A stretch of 18,406 nucleotides of DNA from Calditrichota bacterium. Its GTDB lineage: Bacteria; Calditrichota; Calditrichia; RBG-13-44-9; J075. Below the pieces are notes generated by a model that worked only from the letters and a program-made list of their open reading frames with translations, searched no databases and was not told where the DNA came from. The stretch lies in assembly GCA_024275555.1 (NCBI GenBank), contig JAJRYW010000597.1:1-18406 (forward strand). Reading direction: 5' to 3'. Below are positions 1-7,385 of this stretch, one piece after another (position 1 is the stretch's first letter; the number at the start of each line of letters is the position of its first letter). The translations under genes were made by a program, and so were the position numbers.

Positions 1-25
1 GGGACATCGCTTGTTCCATCGCCAT
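1..25 (-). CDS. Possible 5' end of a leftward gene cut by the window edge
   Basis: On the minus strand an ATG at position 25 opens a frame reading MAMEQAMS before the sequence ends. A GAGGAG ribosome-binding site lies at 32-37, six bases upstream. Only eight codons are visible, so no product can be named. It could equally be a chance ATG. If real, the gene is divergent from the DUF4926 gene and shares the 26-331 upstream region with it. Confidence 0.3.
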
Positions 26-331
26 CAAAGACTCCTCTGTTTGAACCGGGATTGTTAGCGAAGGTACGGATTTTTTAAAAAAGTAGCGAGTTTTTTCTGG
101 GATAACCTGCTTACAATTCCGCAGGGGAAAAGTTGTCAACCTGTGCAGCCGGGGCAGTGTGGATCGGCTCTTGTTTGGGAAACGCTGAGGGGTTATCTTC
201 TGATAAGCCTTTTCAGATAGAGATTTGATAGATAGCATTACTTTAAACGAATGTTCCATAATGGATGACGGAAAAAGAATCGAAAACAACAAAACTAATT
301 ACTATATTTCCGGATAAAAAACGGGGTTGAC
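26..331. other. Gene-free divergent upstream region
   Basis: No convincing coding frame was seen in this AT-rich stretch. It holds a perfect 12-bp palindrome of six T then six A (71-82). It also holds a weak stem-loop (TTATC 193-197 with GATAA 202-206, followed by GCC and four T). No promoter with two good boxes and correct spacing could be assigned in either direction. Confidence 0.4.
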
Positions 332-577
332 ATGAAGTTCAAGCTTTTTAAAGAAGTGGTTCTTCTCACCGACATCCCGGAGAAGAAACTAAAAAAAGGA
401 GATGTAGCAACAATTGTAGACTATCATCCTGCCGGGGACAACGAGGCCGGATATACCCTGGAAGTATTCAATGCCCTCGGTGATACCATCGCCATCGTAA
501 CGCTACCGGAATCGGAGATTGAGCCATTAAAGGGAAACGAGGTGTTCAGCGTTCGGTCGCTGGAATCCGTTAAATAG
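332..577 (+). CDS. DUF4926 domain small protein
   Basis: This 81-aa soluble protein has no signal peptide or membrane segment. Its composition and motifs match the DUF4926 family: an N-terminal LFKEVVLLTDIPEKKLKKGD stretch (residues 5-24), a G-rich turn with a predicted beta core (GYTLEVFNALG), and an ending of the type TLPESEIEPL (58-67). Members are small SH3-like beta proteins of unknown biochemical role, often found near toxin-antitoxin or other accessory genes. The SD is poor (GGGGT at 322-326). It lies 66 bp upstream of the antitoxin gene in the same direction, so co-transcription is possible. Family membership is judged by eye; the function is unknown. Confidence 0.75.
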   Translation: MKFKLFKEVVLLTDIPEKKLKKGDVATIVDYHPAGDNEAGYTLEVFNALGDTIAIVTLPESEIEPLKGNEVFSVRSLESVK

Positions 578-633
578 TATTGTGTCGCAGGTAAACAATA
601 GTTATCGTATAAGGGTAGGTTTTATCGAACCCT

Positions 634-638
634 GGAGG
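634..638 (+). promoter_or_regulatory. Ribosome-binding site of the antitoxin gene
   Basis: A perfect GGAGG lies five bases upstream of the ATG at 644 and fixes that start. The 578-643 spacer also holds two direct copies of TTATCG (602-607 and 622-627), 20 bp apart, and a weak promoter-like pair (TTGTGT 580-585, TATCGT 603-608, 17-bp spacer). These would suit autoregulation by the antitoxin, but this is speculation. Confidence 0.6.
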
Positions 639-643
639 CTTAA

Positions 644-895
644 ATGAAAAACATCAAATATATTGCCGAAGTTTTGCCGGATGGCCATCTCTCCCTGCCG
701 GAAAAAATCAAAAAACGTCTTGGATTAAAAACTCGATCGCGCTTGCAGGTGCAAATTGAGATTGAAGACCCTGACAACGTTGATCTCTCCCGTTTTTGCG
801 GCAAATGGCAAGATGACAAAGACTGTGAGGAAATGATACAAGCCATCTACGATTCACGAAAAAAAAATATCCGTTCTGAAAAAGCGAACCTATGA
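644..895 (+). CDS. Putative AbrB-like (VapB-type) antitoxin
   Basis: This 83-aa protein ends in an ATGA overlap with the PIN toxin gene, the usual arrangement of an antitoxin-toxin operon. The N-terminal half looks like a swapped-hairpin AbrB/MazE-type DNA-binding module: an initial beta strand (IKYIAEVLPDG) and GHLSLPEKIKKRLGL (14-28), followed by a hydrophobic strand (RLQVQIEIE). The C-terminal half is charged, contains a Trp (FCGKWQDD) and would be the toxin-wrapping tail. The expected role is to neutralise the VapC partner and repress the shared promoter. The antitoxin call rests on size, gene order, overlap and the AbrB-like pattern; the subfamily is uncertain. Confidence 0.75.
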   Translation: MKNIKYIAEVLPDGHLSLPEKIKKRLGLKTRSRLQVQIEIEDPDNVDLSRFCGKWQDDKDCEEMIQAIYDSRKKNIRSEKANL

Positions 896-1305
896 GCAAA
901 GAAAATCTCTACCTTGTAGATACCGATATCCTTATCTACTGGTTAAATAATAAATATCCCCGAATTGACCGGATGTTGAGGGATGCCGGTACAAAGAATA
1001 TTTACATATCTTCCATAAGCATTGCGGAGTTGTTTTACGGCGCCTACCATTCCAGCTTTCCGGACAAAAATATTGCCCTGGTAAGAGATTTGGCTTCCTC
1101 TATGAATATCATAGATTTTGACAGTGAGGCTGCAGAAATCTTTGGTGAGTTAAAAAACGACTTAAAAAAGGGTGGGCAGATTATTAACGATTCCGACCTG
1201 TTCATCGCTGCAACTGCAATCGCCAATAAGCTGATATTGGTATCCAATAACGAAAAACATTTTCGCAGAATTAAACAGCTTTCCCTGGAAAATTGGATAA
1301 AATAA
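892..1305 (+). CDS. vapC: VapC-type PIN-domain ribonuclease toxin
   Basis: This 137-aa protein has the size of a single-domain PIN nuclease. Acidic active-site residues are in place: D10 in LVDTDILIYWL, E46 in SISIAELFYGA, and D100/D102 in NDSDLFIAATAI. The closing SNNEKHFRRI segment (118-127) supplies the usual Asn near the C-terminus. VapC enzymes are Mg-dependent endoribonucleases that cut tRNA or rRNA when freed from their antitoxin. Its start overlaps the end of the antitoxin frame by four bases (ATGA), implying translational coupling. All catalytic positions are kept and the frame is intact, so the toxin looks functional. The target RNA cannot be deduced. Confidence 0.92.
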   Translation: MSKENLYLVDTDILIYWLNNKYPRIDRMLRDAGTKNIYISSISIAELFYGAYHSSFPDKNIALVRDLASSMNIIDFDSEAAEIFGELKNDLKKGGQIINDSDLFIAATAIANKLILVSNNEKHFRRIKQLSLENWIK

Positions 1306-1412
1306 ATTTGAAGATGAGGGCAAAGCCCTGGGAACATATCCCCAATTTGTGCAAAGCCGATTTGGTTAACATAGTTCTCTTCAGTTAGTTAACAATATCC
1401 GAAAGGAATCCC

Positions 1413-2498
1413 ATGTCCCAGCGAATGATCCGCCAGTTTATGGAAATGGTGCAAATCGATAGCGAATCCGGGCAGGAAGCGGCCATGATCGATTATTTAG
1501 TTGCTGAATTTACAGCACTCGGCGCAGATGTACACAAAGACTCCTACGGCAATTTGATCGCCAAACTGCCCGCTAAGGGAAGTTCCGCCTCGACGCCCAT
1601 TTTACTTTCCTGCCACGCCGACACCGTTAAACCGGGTCGGGGAATCCAATCGGTGCTGCAAGATGGGGTGATTCGCTCACAAGGGGATACGATTCTCGGG
1701 GCGGATGATAAAGCCGGCATTGCGGAAATGCTGGAAGCCCTGAGAATTGCCTACGTCCATCCTCCCCTGGAGATCGCTGTCAGCCGCCAGGAGGAAGTGG
1801 GATTGCTGGGGGTAAAGAATCTTGATTTCCGCCAAATTTCCGCCAGGCAGGGGTTTCTGCTGGACAACGACACCCTGGAGACCATCGTCATTGGGGGGCC
1901 GTCTTATTTCACCCTCGATGTGACCGTGACCGGTAAATCCGCCCATGCCGGGATGGAACCGGAAAAAGGCGTTAACGCGATTCTGGCTGCTTCCCAGGCC
2001 ATTGTGGCGCTCCCGTTAGGGAGATTGGACCACGAAACCACCGCCAATGTAGGTGTAATCAACGGCGGAGTAGTGCGCAACGGAGTGCCGGAGACGGTCA
2101 CATTTCTGGCGGAGTGCCGCAGCTTGAATCATCAAAAGGGTCAGGATTTGGCGGATCGCATGGCGCAGATTATTGAGAAACAGGTCCGCGCGGTCGGGGC
2201 GGCAGTGGATATCAAAGTGGAAAACCTTTGTGAAGCGGTGAGTATTCCCGACAATTCCTGGACAGTGCGGGTAGCCAAACGGGCTCTAAAAACTGTGGGA
2301 ATCGATGCGGCAACAACCTTCATCACCGGATTTACCGATGCTTCCATCTATAACAACCAGGGCATCGAGATGGCGGTGGTGGGTATCGGGGCCCGCCTGG
2401 AGCACTCCCTGGAAGAGCACATTTATATCGAGGATATGGAAAAGGCCCTGGCTATGCTGGTGGAAATTCTGCGGATTTCTGCTGAGGAGTTGGGGTAA
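1413..2498 (+). CDS. M20 family metallopeptidase, peptidase T-like
   Basis: This 361-aa cytoplasmic zinc peptidase has all signature residues of the family. They are the HAD motif (H68, D70) in LLSCHADTV, the bridging Asp D98 in GADDKAG, the Glu pair E127/E128 in SRQEEVGLLG, D151 in LLDND, and the C-terminal H331 in EHSLEEH. The insert around 165-275, starting at FTLDVTVTGKSAHAGMEPEK, is the dimerisation domain. Length and motifs fit the PepT-like branch (tripeptidase T homologs), which release N-terminal residues from short peptides. The exact substrate is uncertain, so no symbol is given. An AAGGAA site lies before the ATG. The gene converges on lon with 214 bp between them. Confidence 0.9.
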   Translation: MSQRMIRQFMEMVQIDSESGQEAAMIDYLVAEFTALGADVHKDSYGNLIAKLPAKGSSASTPILLSCHADTVKPGRGIQSVLQDGVIRSQGDTILGADDKAGIAEMLEALRIAYVHPPLEIAVSRQEEVGLLGVKNLDFRQISARQGFLLDNDTLETIVIGGPSYFTLDVTVTGKSAHAGMEPEKGVNAILAASQAIVALPLGRLDHETTANVGVINGGVVRNGVPETVTFLAECRSLNHQKGQDLADRMAQIIEKQVRAVGAAVDIKVENLCEAVSIPDNSWTVRVAKRALKTVGIDAATTFITGFTDASIYNNQGIEMAVVGIGARLEHSLEEHIYIEDMEKALAMLVEILRISAEELG

Positions 2499-2543
2499 AA
2501 CTGCAATCAAATTTTCTTTGTTGACCGGTGAGGAGTTGGTTTC

Positions 2544-2580
2544 GTCATACCGGGCGGCGAAACGGCATCTTCGCCACAGC
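2544..2580 (+). repeat. Dispersed-type repeat, copy 1
   Basis: This is a 37-nt element running from GTCATACCGGGCGG to TTCGCCACAGC. A second copy lies at 2646-2682 in the same orientation and differs at only four positions by eye. It resembles intergenic repeats scattered through many environmental genomes that start with GTCAT and carry a CGGCATCT core. It sits between convergent genes, where such repeats accumulate. Confidence 0.75.
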
Positions 2581-2614
2581 GCTACGCCGCACTTCCGGCA
2601 AATACACCCGGGGG

Positions 2615-2633
2615 CCCTGAATCGAGTTCAGGG
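2615..2633. repeat. Perfect hairpin between the two repeat copies
   Basis: CCCTGAA (2615-2621) and TTCAGGG (2627-2633) form a perfect 7-bp stem around a 5-nt loop (TCGAG). It is followed by GCGACAG. The CCTGAA/TTCAGG core is typical of dispersed intergenic palindromes. No T-run follows on either strand, so it is not a standard terminator, although it lies between the convergent M20 peptidase and lon genes. Confidence 0.65.
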
Positions 2634-2645
2634 CGACAGACCGAT

Positions 2646-2682
2646 GTCATGCCGGGCGGCAACACGGCATCTCCGCCACAGC
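2646..2682 (+). repeat. Dispersed-type repeat, copy 2
   Basis: This second 37-nt copy of the element at 2544-2580 runs from GTCATGCCGGGCGG to TCCGCCACAGC. The two copies start 102 bp apart and flank a short palindrome. This suggests that a composite element of about 140 bp was inserted or duplicated here. Confidence 0.75.
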
Positions 2683-2712
2683 CCCCGAACAGATCGCCGC
2701 CCAACACATCTA

Positions 2713-5067
2713 TCATCCTTTTCCCATCACCAACTTCAGCACCTGGGGGTAGTCGGATACTTCATGGATGATGATCCCCTCACGCAATTCTTGGGGCAGG
2801 TCGTCCACCTCTTTGTGGTTTTCGGCCGGTACAATCACCTCGCGGATGTCATTCCGCTGGGCGGCCATAATTTTCTCATTCAATCCTCCAACAGCCAGCA
2901 CCTTACCCCGCAGGGTAATCTCGCCGGTCATGGCGATATCATTCCGCAGCGCCTTGCCGGTAAAGGCGGAGATCATCGCCGAAGTGAGGCTGACGCCGGC
3001 CGAGGGGCCTTCTTTGGGCACCGCCCCTTCCGGGATATGGATGTGAATCTCATTTTTCTCGAACACCTCCTGGGCAATATCCAGTTTTTTGGCCATAGAG
3101 CGAATATAACTCAGGGCCGTCTGGGCGGATTCTTTCATCACCTGGCCTAATTTCCCGGTGAGGAGAAGATTGGTCTTCCCGGGCAGCAGGCTTACTTCGA
3201 TTTTGAGCAAATCGCCGCCGTAGGGCGTCCAGGCCAAACCGACAGCCACGCCCACCTCTTTCTTCTGGCTCATATTGCGATTCAGGAAAGGCGGTTTGCC
3301 CAGGTAGAACGCCAAACCATTCTTTCGGATGGGCAGCTTTCGCCCCCGGGAATGTTCCGACAAATACCGCACGGTTTTCCGGCACAGCCGGGCAATCTCC
3401 CGTTCCAAATTACGCACCCCGGCCTCGCGGGTGTACTCGCGGATAATTTTCAACAGGGTTTGATCATCCAAAGAAAATTGTGCTTCGCTCAGCCCGTGCT
3501 CCCGGCGTTGTTTGGGAATCAGGTGTCGTTGGGCAATCTGTACTTTTTCATGCTCCAGGTAGCCGGGGAGTTCGATGATTTCCATGCGGTCCTGCAGCGG
3601 CGAGGGAATATCATGGCGCACATTGGCGGTGGTAATGAAGAAGACCTGGGAAAGGTCGTAATCCACATCCAGGTAATGATCGTTGAAGGTTTTATTTTGT
3701 TCCGGGTCGAGTACTTCCAGCAACGCCGCGGTGGGATCGCCCCGGAAATCCTGGGTCATCTTGTCGACTTCATCCAGCAAGAACACCGGGTTGCACACCC
3801 CCGCTTTTTTCATGGATTGAATAATTTTCCCGGGCAGCGAACCGATGTAGGTGCGCCGGTGCCCGCGGATTTCCGCTTCGTCGCGCACGCCGCCCAGGGA
3901 AATCCGCACAAACTTGCGTCCCAGGGCCCGGGCCACGGAGCGCCCCAGCGAGGTTTTACCCACTCCCGGCGGCCCAACCAGGCACAAAATAGGCCCTTTC
4001 ATTTTTTTTACCCGGCGCAGCACGGCCAGGTGCTCAACAATCCGCTCTTTGGGCCGCTCTAAACCATAGTGATCCTCATCCAGAATATTCTGGGCTTCGC
4101 GGATATCCAGGGTATCCCTGGTGCGCTTACTCCAGGGTGTCTGGAGCATCCAATCCAGGTAGTTGCGGATCACCGTATATTCCGGGGAAAAGGGGGGGAT
4201 TTTTTTTAACTTTCCCAACTCTTCCAGCGCGTTTTCCCGGGCGTGGGCAGGCATCCCGGCTGCTTCGATATCCTTTGCCAGTTTGGCGTTCTCCGGAGAA
4301 ACCTCCTCTTCCTCCTCCAACTCTTTGTTGATGACCTTGAGCTTTTCCTGCAAATAATAGTTGCGCTGATTTTTCATCAGGTTTTCCTGAACACGCTGAT
4401 CGATCTCCTGGCGAACCCGGTGAAGGCCAATGGCGTCTTTTAACAACTCCAGGAGCATCTCCAGGCGCTTTTCCACATCGTTCTGCTGCAGGATTAGCTG
4501 CTTCAACTCGGTTTCCGCCTGAATATTTAGCGCTACAAAATCAATCATTCGGTACGGGTCGCCTTGCTGGTGCAGATGTTCCAGCATCTCTTCCGGCAAA
4601 TCCGGGGCAAAACTCAAATACTCCTGAAACAGGAAGTAAAGCTGCCGGATAGAATCTTCGGCTTGCTCGGATAAATCGTGCAGTTCCTCAAAAATGTCAA
4701 TTTCGGTTTGGAAAAAATGACGATTGCTCAGGAAACGCTTCACCCTGGCCCGGATAATTCCTTCCACCACCACTTTGGAATGGCCATTGGGAAACTCCAG
4801 AATCTGCAAAATCCGGCAAACCGTACCCACGCGATGGACATCGTTTGCCTTGATTTGCTCGGCCTCGGGATTTTTCTGGCTGCATACCAAAATCAGGTTA
4901 TCCTGCATTCGGGCTTGCTTAATGGCCTTAAGAGACCGTTTCCGCCCCACCAGCAGGGGTAAAATCGAATACGGAAAAACCACAATATCCCGCACCGGAA
5001 CCAGGGGAAGAATACTGGGAATATCCAAGACTTCGCTGCCTTTTAAAACACGTTGAAAATCGTCCAT
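2713..5067 (-). CDS. lon: ATP-dependent protease Lon
   Basis: Lon is a cytoplasmic AAA+ serine protease that degrades misfolded and regulatory proteins. From the ATG at 5067 the protein is 784 aa, the same length as E. coli Lon. That start has an AGAGAAG site a few bases upstream, whereas the in-frame GTG at 5118 has none. Domains are the LAN substrate domain (about 16-208), a helical linker (to about 330), the AAA+ module and the proteolytic domain. The AAA+ module has Walker A GPPGVGKT (365-372), Walker B FLLDEVDK (429-436) and an Arg at 494. The proteolytic domain has the Ser-Lys dyad S689 (KEGPSAG) and K732 (GGLNEKIMA). It is the last gene of the tig-clpP-clpX-lon series, but the clpX terminator before it suggests partial uncoupling. 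Confidence 0.97.
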   Translation of the reverse strand: MDDFQRVLKGSEVLDIPSILPLVPVRDIVVFPYSILPLLVGRKRSLKAIKQARMQDNLILVCSQKNPEAEQIKANDVHRVGTVCRILQILEFPNGHSKVVVEGIIRARVKRFLSNRHFFQTEIDIFEELHDLSEQAEDSIRQLYFLFQEYLSFAPDLPEEMLEHLHQQGDPYRMIDFVALNIQAETELKQLILQQNDVEKRLEMLLELLKDAIGLHRVRQEIDQRVQENLMKNQRNYYLQEKLKVINKELEEEEEVSPENAKLAKDIEAAGMPAHARENALEELGKLKKIPPFSPEYTVIRNYLDWMLQTPWSKRTRDTLDIREAQNILDEDHYGLERPKERIVEHLAVLRRVKKMKGPILCLVGPPGVGKTSLGRSVARALGRKFVRISLGGVRDEAEIRGHRRTYIGSLPGKIIQSMKKAGVCNPVFLLDEVDKMTQDFRGDPTAALLEVLDPEQNKTFNDHYLDVDYDLSQVFFITTANVRHDIPSPLQDRMEIIELPGYLEHEKVQIAQRHLIPKQRREHGLSEAQFSLDDQTLLKIIREYTREAGVRNLEREIARLCRKTVRYLSEHSRGRKLPIRKNGLAFYLGKPPFLNRNMSQKKEVGVAVGLAWTPYGGDLLKIEVSLLPGKTNLLLTGKLGQVMKESAQTALSYIRSMAKKLDIAQEVFEKNEIHIHIPEGAVPKEGPSAGVSLTSAMISAFTGKALRNDIAMTGEITLRGKVLAVGGLNEKIMAAQRNDIREVIVPAENHKEVDDLPQELREGIIIHEVSDYPQVLKLVMGKG

Positions 5068-5178
5068 TATCTTCTCTTTACAGTTAATATCGTAAGGAAT
5101 ATTAATTTTGAAAACCACCCGGAGAAAGAGCAGGGGCTGGGATCGGAGGCCAAATCAGACCGGTGTTTTTGATCCGAC

Positions 5179-5211
5179 AAAAAACACCCGCTCCCGGTAG
5201 AGAGCGGGGTG
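5179..5211 (-). terminator. Rho-independent terminator after clpX
   Basis: Read on the minus strand, a GC-rich stem (CACCCCGCTC paired with GAGCGGGTG, one bulged base) is followed by six T. It sits between the clpX stop (5237) and the lon start (5067). A second inverted pair (GGTGTTTTT 5162-5170 with AAAAACACC 5180-5188) overlaps the T-run side and could compete with it. Confidence 0.75.
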
Positions 5212-5236
5212 GATGTACACGGGTATAATAAGATGT

Positions 5237-6484
5237 TTAAGCAGATTGACGGGATTTCCCGAATTTCAGAATCGGTTCGGCCTTCCCCCGGACCACTTCT
5301 TCGGTAATCAAGCATTCTTTCACGTCGTCCAGGGAGGGCACCTCGAACATAACTTTCATCATCACTTTTTCCAGGATACTGCGCAGCCCCCGCGCCCCGG
5401 TTTTCCGTTTCCGGGCCATCTTGACCACCTCGCGCAAGGCTTTGTCGGTAAACTGAAGTTCGATCCCTTCCAATTCAAAGAGCTTTTTATATTGTTTGAT
5501 TAGCGAGTTTTTGGGCTCCACCAGGATCGACAGCATTTCCGCTTCACTCAACTCTTTCAAGCCGATCAACACTGGCAGGCGGCCGATCAATTCCGGGATC
5601 AGCCCAAAATGGAGCAAATCTTCCGGTTCCACAAACTGGAGCAGCTTTTCATCGGTTAAATCTTGTGCCGATTTGATGCTTGCCCCAAAACCCATGCTCT
5701 TTTCCCCGATACGCCGGCGAATAATGTCGGTCAGGCCGTCGAAGGCGCCGCCGCAGATAAAGAGGATATTTTTGGTGTTGATGTGCACCATGGGCGCTTC
5801 CGGATGTTTCCGGCCCCCTTTGGGGGGAATGGCCGAGACGGTGCCTTCCAGAATCTTCAGGAGCGCCTGCTGCACCCCCTCGCCGGAGACATCCCGGGTG
5901 ATGGAAGGGCTGCCGGATTTGCGGGCAATTTTGTCCAGCTCATCCACATAGACAATGCCCCGTTCCGTTGCGGCCACGTCATAATTGGAAGACTGGTAAA
6001 GCCGCACCAGGATGTTCTCCACATCCTCGCCCACGTAGCCGGCCTCGGTCAGGGTGGTGGCATCGGAAATAGAAAAAGGAACCTGAAGCAAGCGGGCCAG
6101 GGTTTGGGCCATCAGGGTTTTTCCCACCCCGGTCGGCCCGATAAAGAGCACGTTGCTTTTCTCGATCTCGACATCATCATCAAAACCGCTCAGGGTGATG
6201 CGTTTATAGTGATTGTAAACCGCCACAGACATGGCCATTTTCGCCTCATCCTGCCCGATCACATATTGGTCCAGAAAGGTTTTGATCTCCTGCGGTTTGG
6301 GCAGGGTAAACTCGCCTTTCTGGAATTGGGAATAGCGGGAATTACGCAAAATCTCATTTGCGCTTTGAATACATTGGTCGCAGATGCTGGCCGAGGTGCC
6401 GGTAACCAGTTGAGCCACCTGGGTTGCCTTACGGTTGCAAAAGGAGCAATGTGTTTCGTGCTCAAAAAATTCTTTTTCGGACAT
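5237..6484 (-). CDS. clpX: ClpX, ATPase subunit of ClpXP protease
   Basis: ClpX is a hexameric AAA+ unfoldase that recognises tagged substrates and feeds them into ClpP. The 415-aa protein has the full layout. The N-terminal C4 zinc-binding domain uses C13, C16, C35 and C38. Walker A is GPTGVGKT (116-123), the pore loop is GYVGED (149-154), Walker B is VYVDELDK (178-185), and the RKH loop lies at 225-227. The ClpP-docking loop reads MGF (264-266) where IGF or LGF is usual, a mild change. It is encoded 33 bp downstream of clpP in the same direction, so the two are almost certainly co-transcribed. A terminator follows at 5179-5211. Confidence 0.97.
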   Translation of the reverse strand: MSEKEFFEHETHCSFCNRKATQVAQLVTGTSASICDQCIQSANEILRNSRYSQFQKGEFTLPKPQEIKTFLDQYVIGQDEAKMAMSVAVYNHYKRITLSGFDDDVEIEKSNVLFIGPTGVGKTLMAQTLARLLQVPFSISDATTLTEAGYVGEDVENILVRLYQSSNYDVAATERGIVYVDELDKIARKSGSPSITRDVSGEGVQQALLKILEGTVSAIPPKGGRKHPEAPMVHINTKNILFICGGAFDGLTDIIRRRIGEKSMGFGASIKSAQDLTDEKLLQFVEPEDLLHFGLIPELIGRLPVLIGLKELSEAEMLSILVEPKNSLIKQYKKLFELEGIELQFTDKALREVVKMARKRKTGARGLRSILEKVMMKVMFEVPSLDDVKECLITEEVVRGKAEPILKFGKSRQSA

Positions 6485-6517
6485 AAGAGGTCTCTCTACT
6501 TTCGTTTATCTCAAGCT

Positions 6518-7144
6518 CTACTGATCGGAATCTTTATCCGGAGCAGACTTGGGAGTTTCTTCGCCGCGGCGCACCAGAATCTCGTCGATAATACCGTATT
6601 CCTTAGCTTCCTCGGCGCTCATAAAAAAGTTGCGGTCGGTATCTTGTTCAATTTGCTGCAGGGTTTGGCCGGTGCGTTCGGCTAAAATTACATTCAACTT
6701 TTCCCGGGTTTTCAGAATTTCCCGGGCATGGATATCGATATCGGCGGCCTGGCCTTCTACGCCGCCCATAGGCTGATGAATCATCACCCGGGAATTCGGC
6801 AAAGCAAAGCGTTTTCCCTTGGCGCCGGCAGCCAACAGGATTGCGCCCATGCTGGCAGCCTGACCGATGCAGGTGGTTACCACATCCGGTTTAATATACT
6901 GCATCGTATCGTAAATCGCCATACCGGAGGTAACCACTCCTCCCGGGGAGTTGATGTAAATATAAATATCCTTCTCAGGGTCTTCCGCTTCCAGAAACAG
7001 CAATTGGGCGATAATCAAACTGGCCACATTGTCATCAATCGGCGTGCCCAGGAAAATGATCCGTTCTTTAAGCAAACGGGAGTAAATATCATAGGCGCGT
7101 TCTCCGCGACCGGTCTGTTCCACAACCATGGGTACTAATGGCAT
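6518..7144 (-). CDS. clpP: ClpP, proteolytic subunit (triad Asp replaced by Asn)
   Basis: ClpP is a tetradecameric serine peptidase that forms the chamber of ClpXP. The ATG at 7144 is chosen over the in-frame GTG at 7150 because GGAGGG lies eight bases before the ATG but only two before the GTG. This gives 208 aa starting MPLVPMVVEQTGRGERAYDI, close to family length. S98 (GQAASMG) and H123 (VMIHQPMGG) are present. The third triad position is N172: the text reads DTDRNFFMSAEE where homologs have DTDRDNFM, and the codon at 6629-6631 is AAC on the coding strand. Listeria ClpP1 is known for the same Asp-to-Asn change. No second clpP is in the window. The C-terminal 16 residues are a polar tail. 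Confidence 0.96.
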   Translation of the reverse strand: MPLVPMVVEQTGRGERAYDIYSRLLKERIIFLGTPIDDNVASLIIAQLLFLEAEDPEKDIYIYINSPGGVVTSGMAIYDTMQYIKPDVVTTCIGQAASMGAILLAAGAKGKRFALPNSRVMIHQPMGGVEGQAADIDIHAREILKTREKLNVILAERTGQTLQQIEQDTDRNFFMSAEEAKEYGIIDEILVRRGEETPKSAPDKDSDQ

Positions 7145-7385
7145 AAACACTACCCTCCGTAAAAATATTATTGATCTTTGTTAGCGTTCCACTATTTATG
7201 CGGATTACAAGTTGAACTTAATTTGAGACCGGGTTCCGCTGATAAAGGCAGATTCCCGCCGGGGGAAGCGCCCGGGAATTTGAGCGGATCGGCCGGTTTT
7301 GCTTTCAAACAATTTTCAGCGTTTTTCTGCTTCATTCCGTGTTTCTCTGCGTCAAATTTTCAACTCTTTAATCGCATTATTTTAC
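7145..7385. other. tig-clpP spacer with repeat relics
   Basis: This 241-bp gap is long for the usually tight tig-clpP junction. At 7319-7354 it carries a sequence that reads on the minus strand as GACGCAGAGAAACACGG followed by AATGAAGCAG, like the dispersed repeats built from CGCAGAGA and CACGG units. At 7253-7278 there is a short palindrome (TTCCCG pairing with CGGGAA). No clear terminator or strong promoter was found, though clpP may have its own start here. Confidence 0.4.

Noticed and set aside
100..200. Possible replication origin (TGTGGAT and GTTGTCAACCTGTG look like DnaA-box fragments)
   Set aside because: No full TTATCCACA boxes or clusters of them, and no dnaA or dnaN gene is nearby.
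2305..3150. Open frame of 281 codons spanning the end of the M20 gene, the repeats and the 3' end of lon
   Set aside because: It overlaps two well-supported genes out of frame, and its middle translates the intergenic repeat.
3352..4062. Open frame of 236 codons on the plus strand opposite lon
   Set aside because: It lies wholly within lon on the opposite strand, with no ribosome site or recognisable protein features.
5663..6685. Open frame of 340 codons on the plus strand opposite clpX and clpP
   Set aside because: It is antisense to strongly conserved clpX and clpP sequence. The translation has no recognisable domain and looks like a by-product of codon bias.
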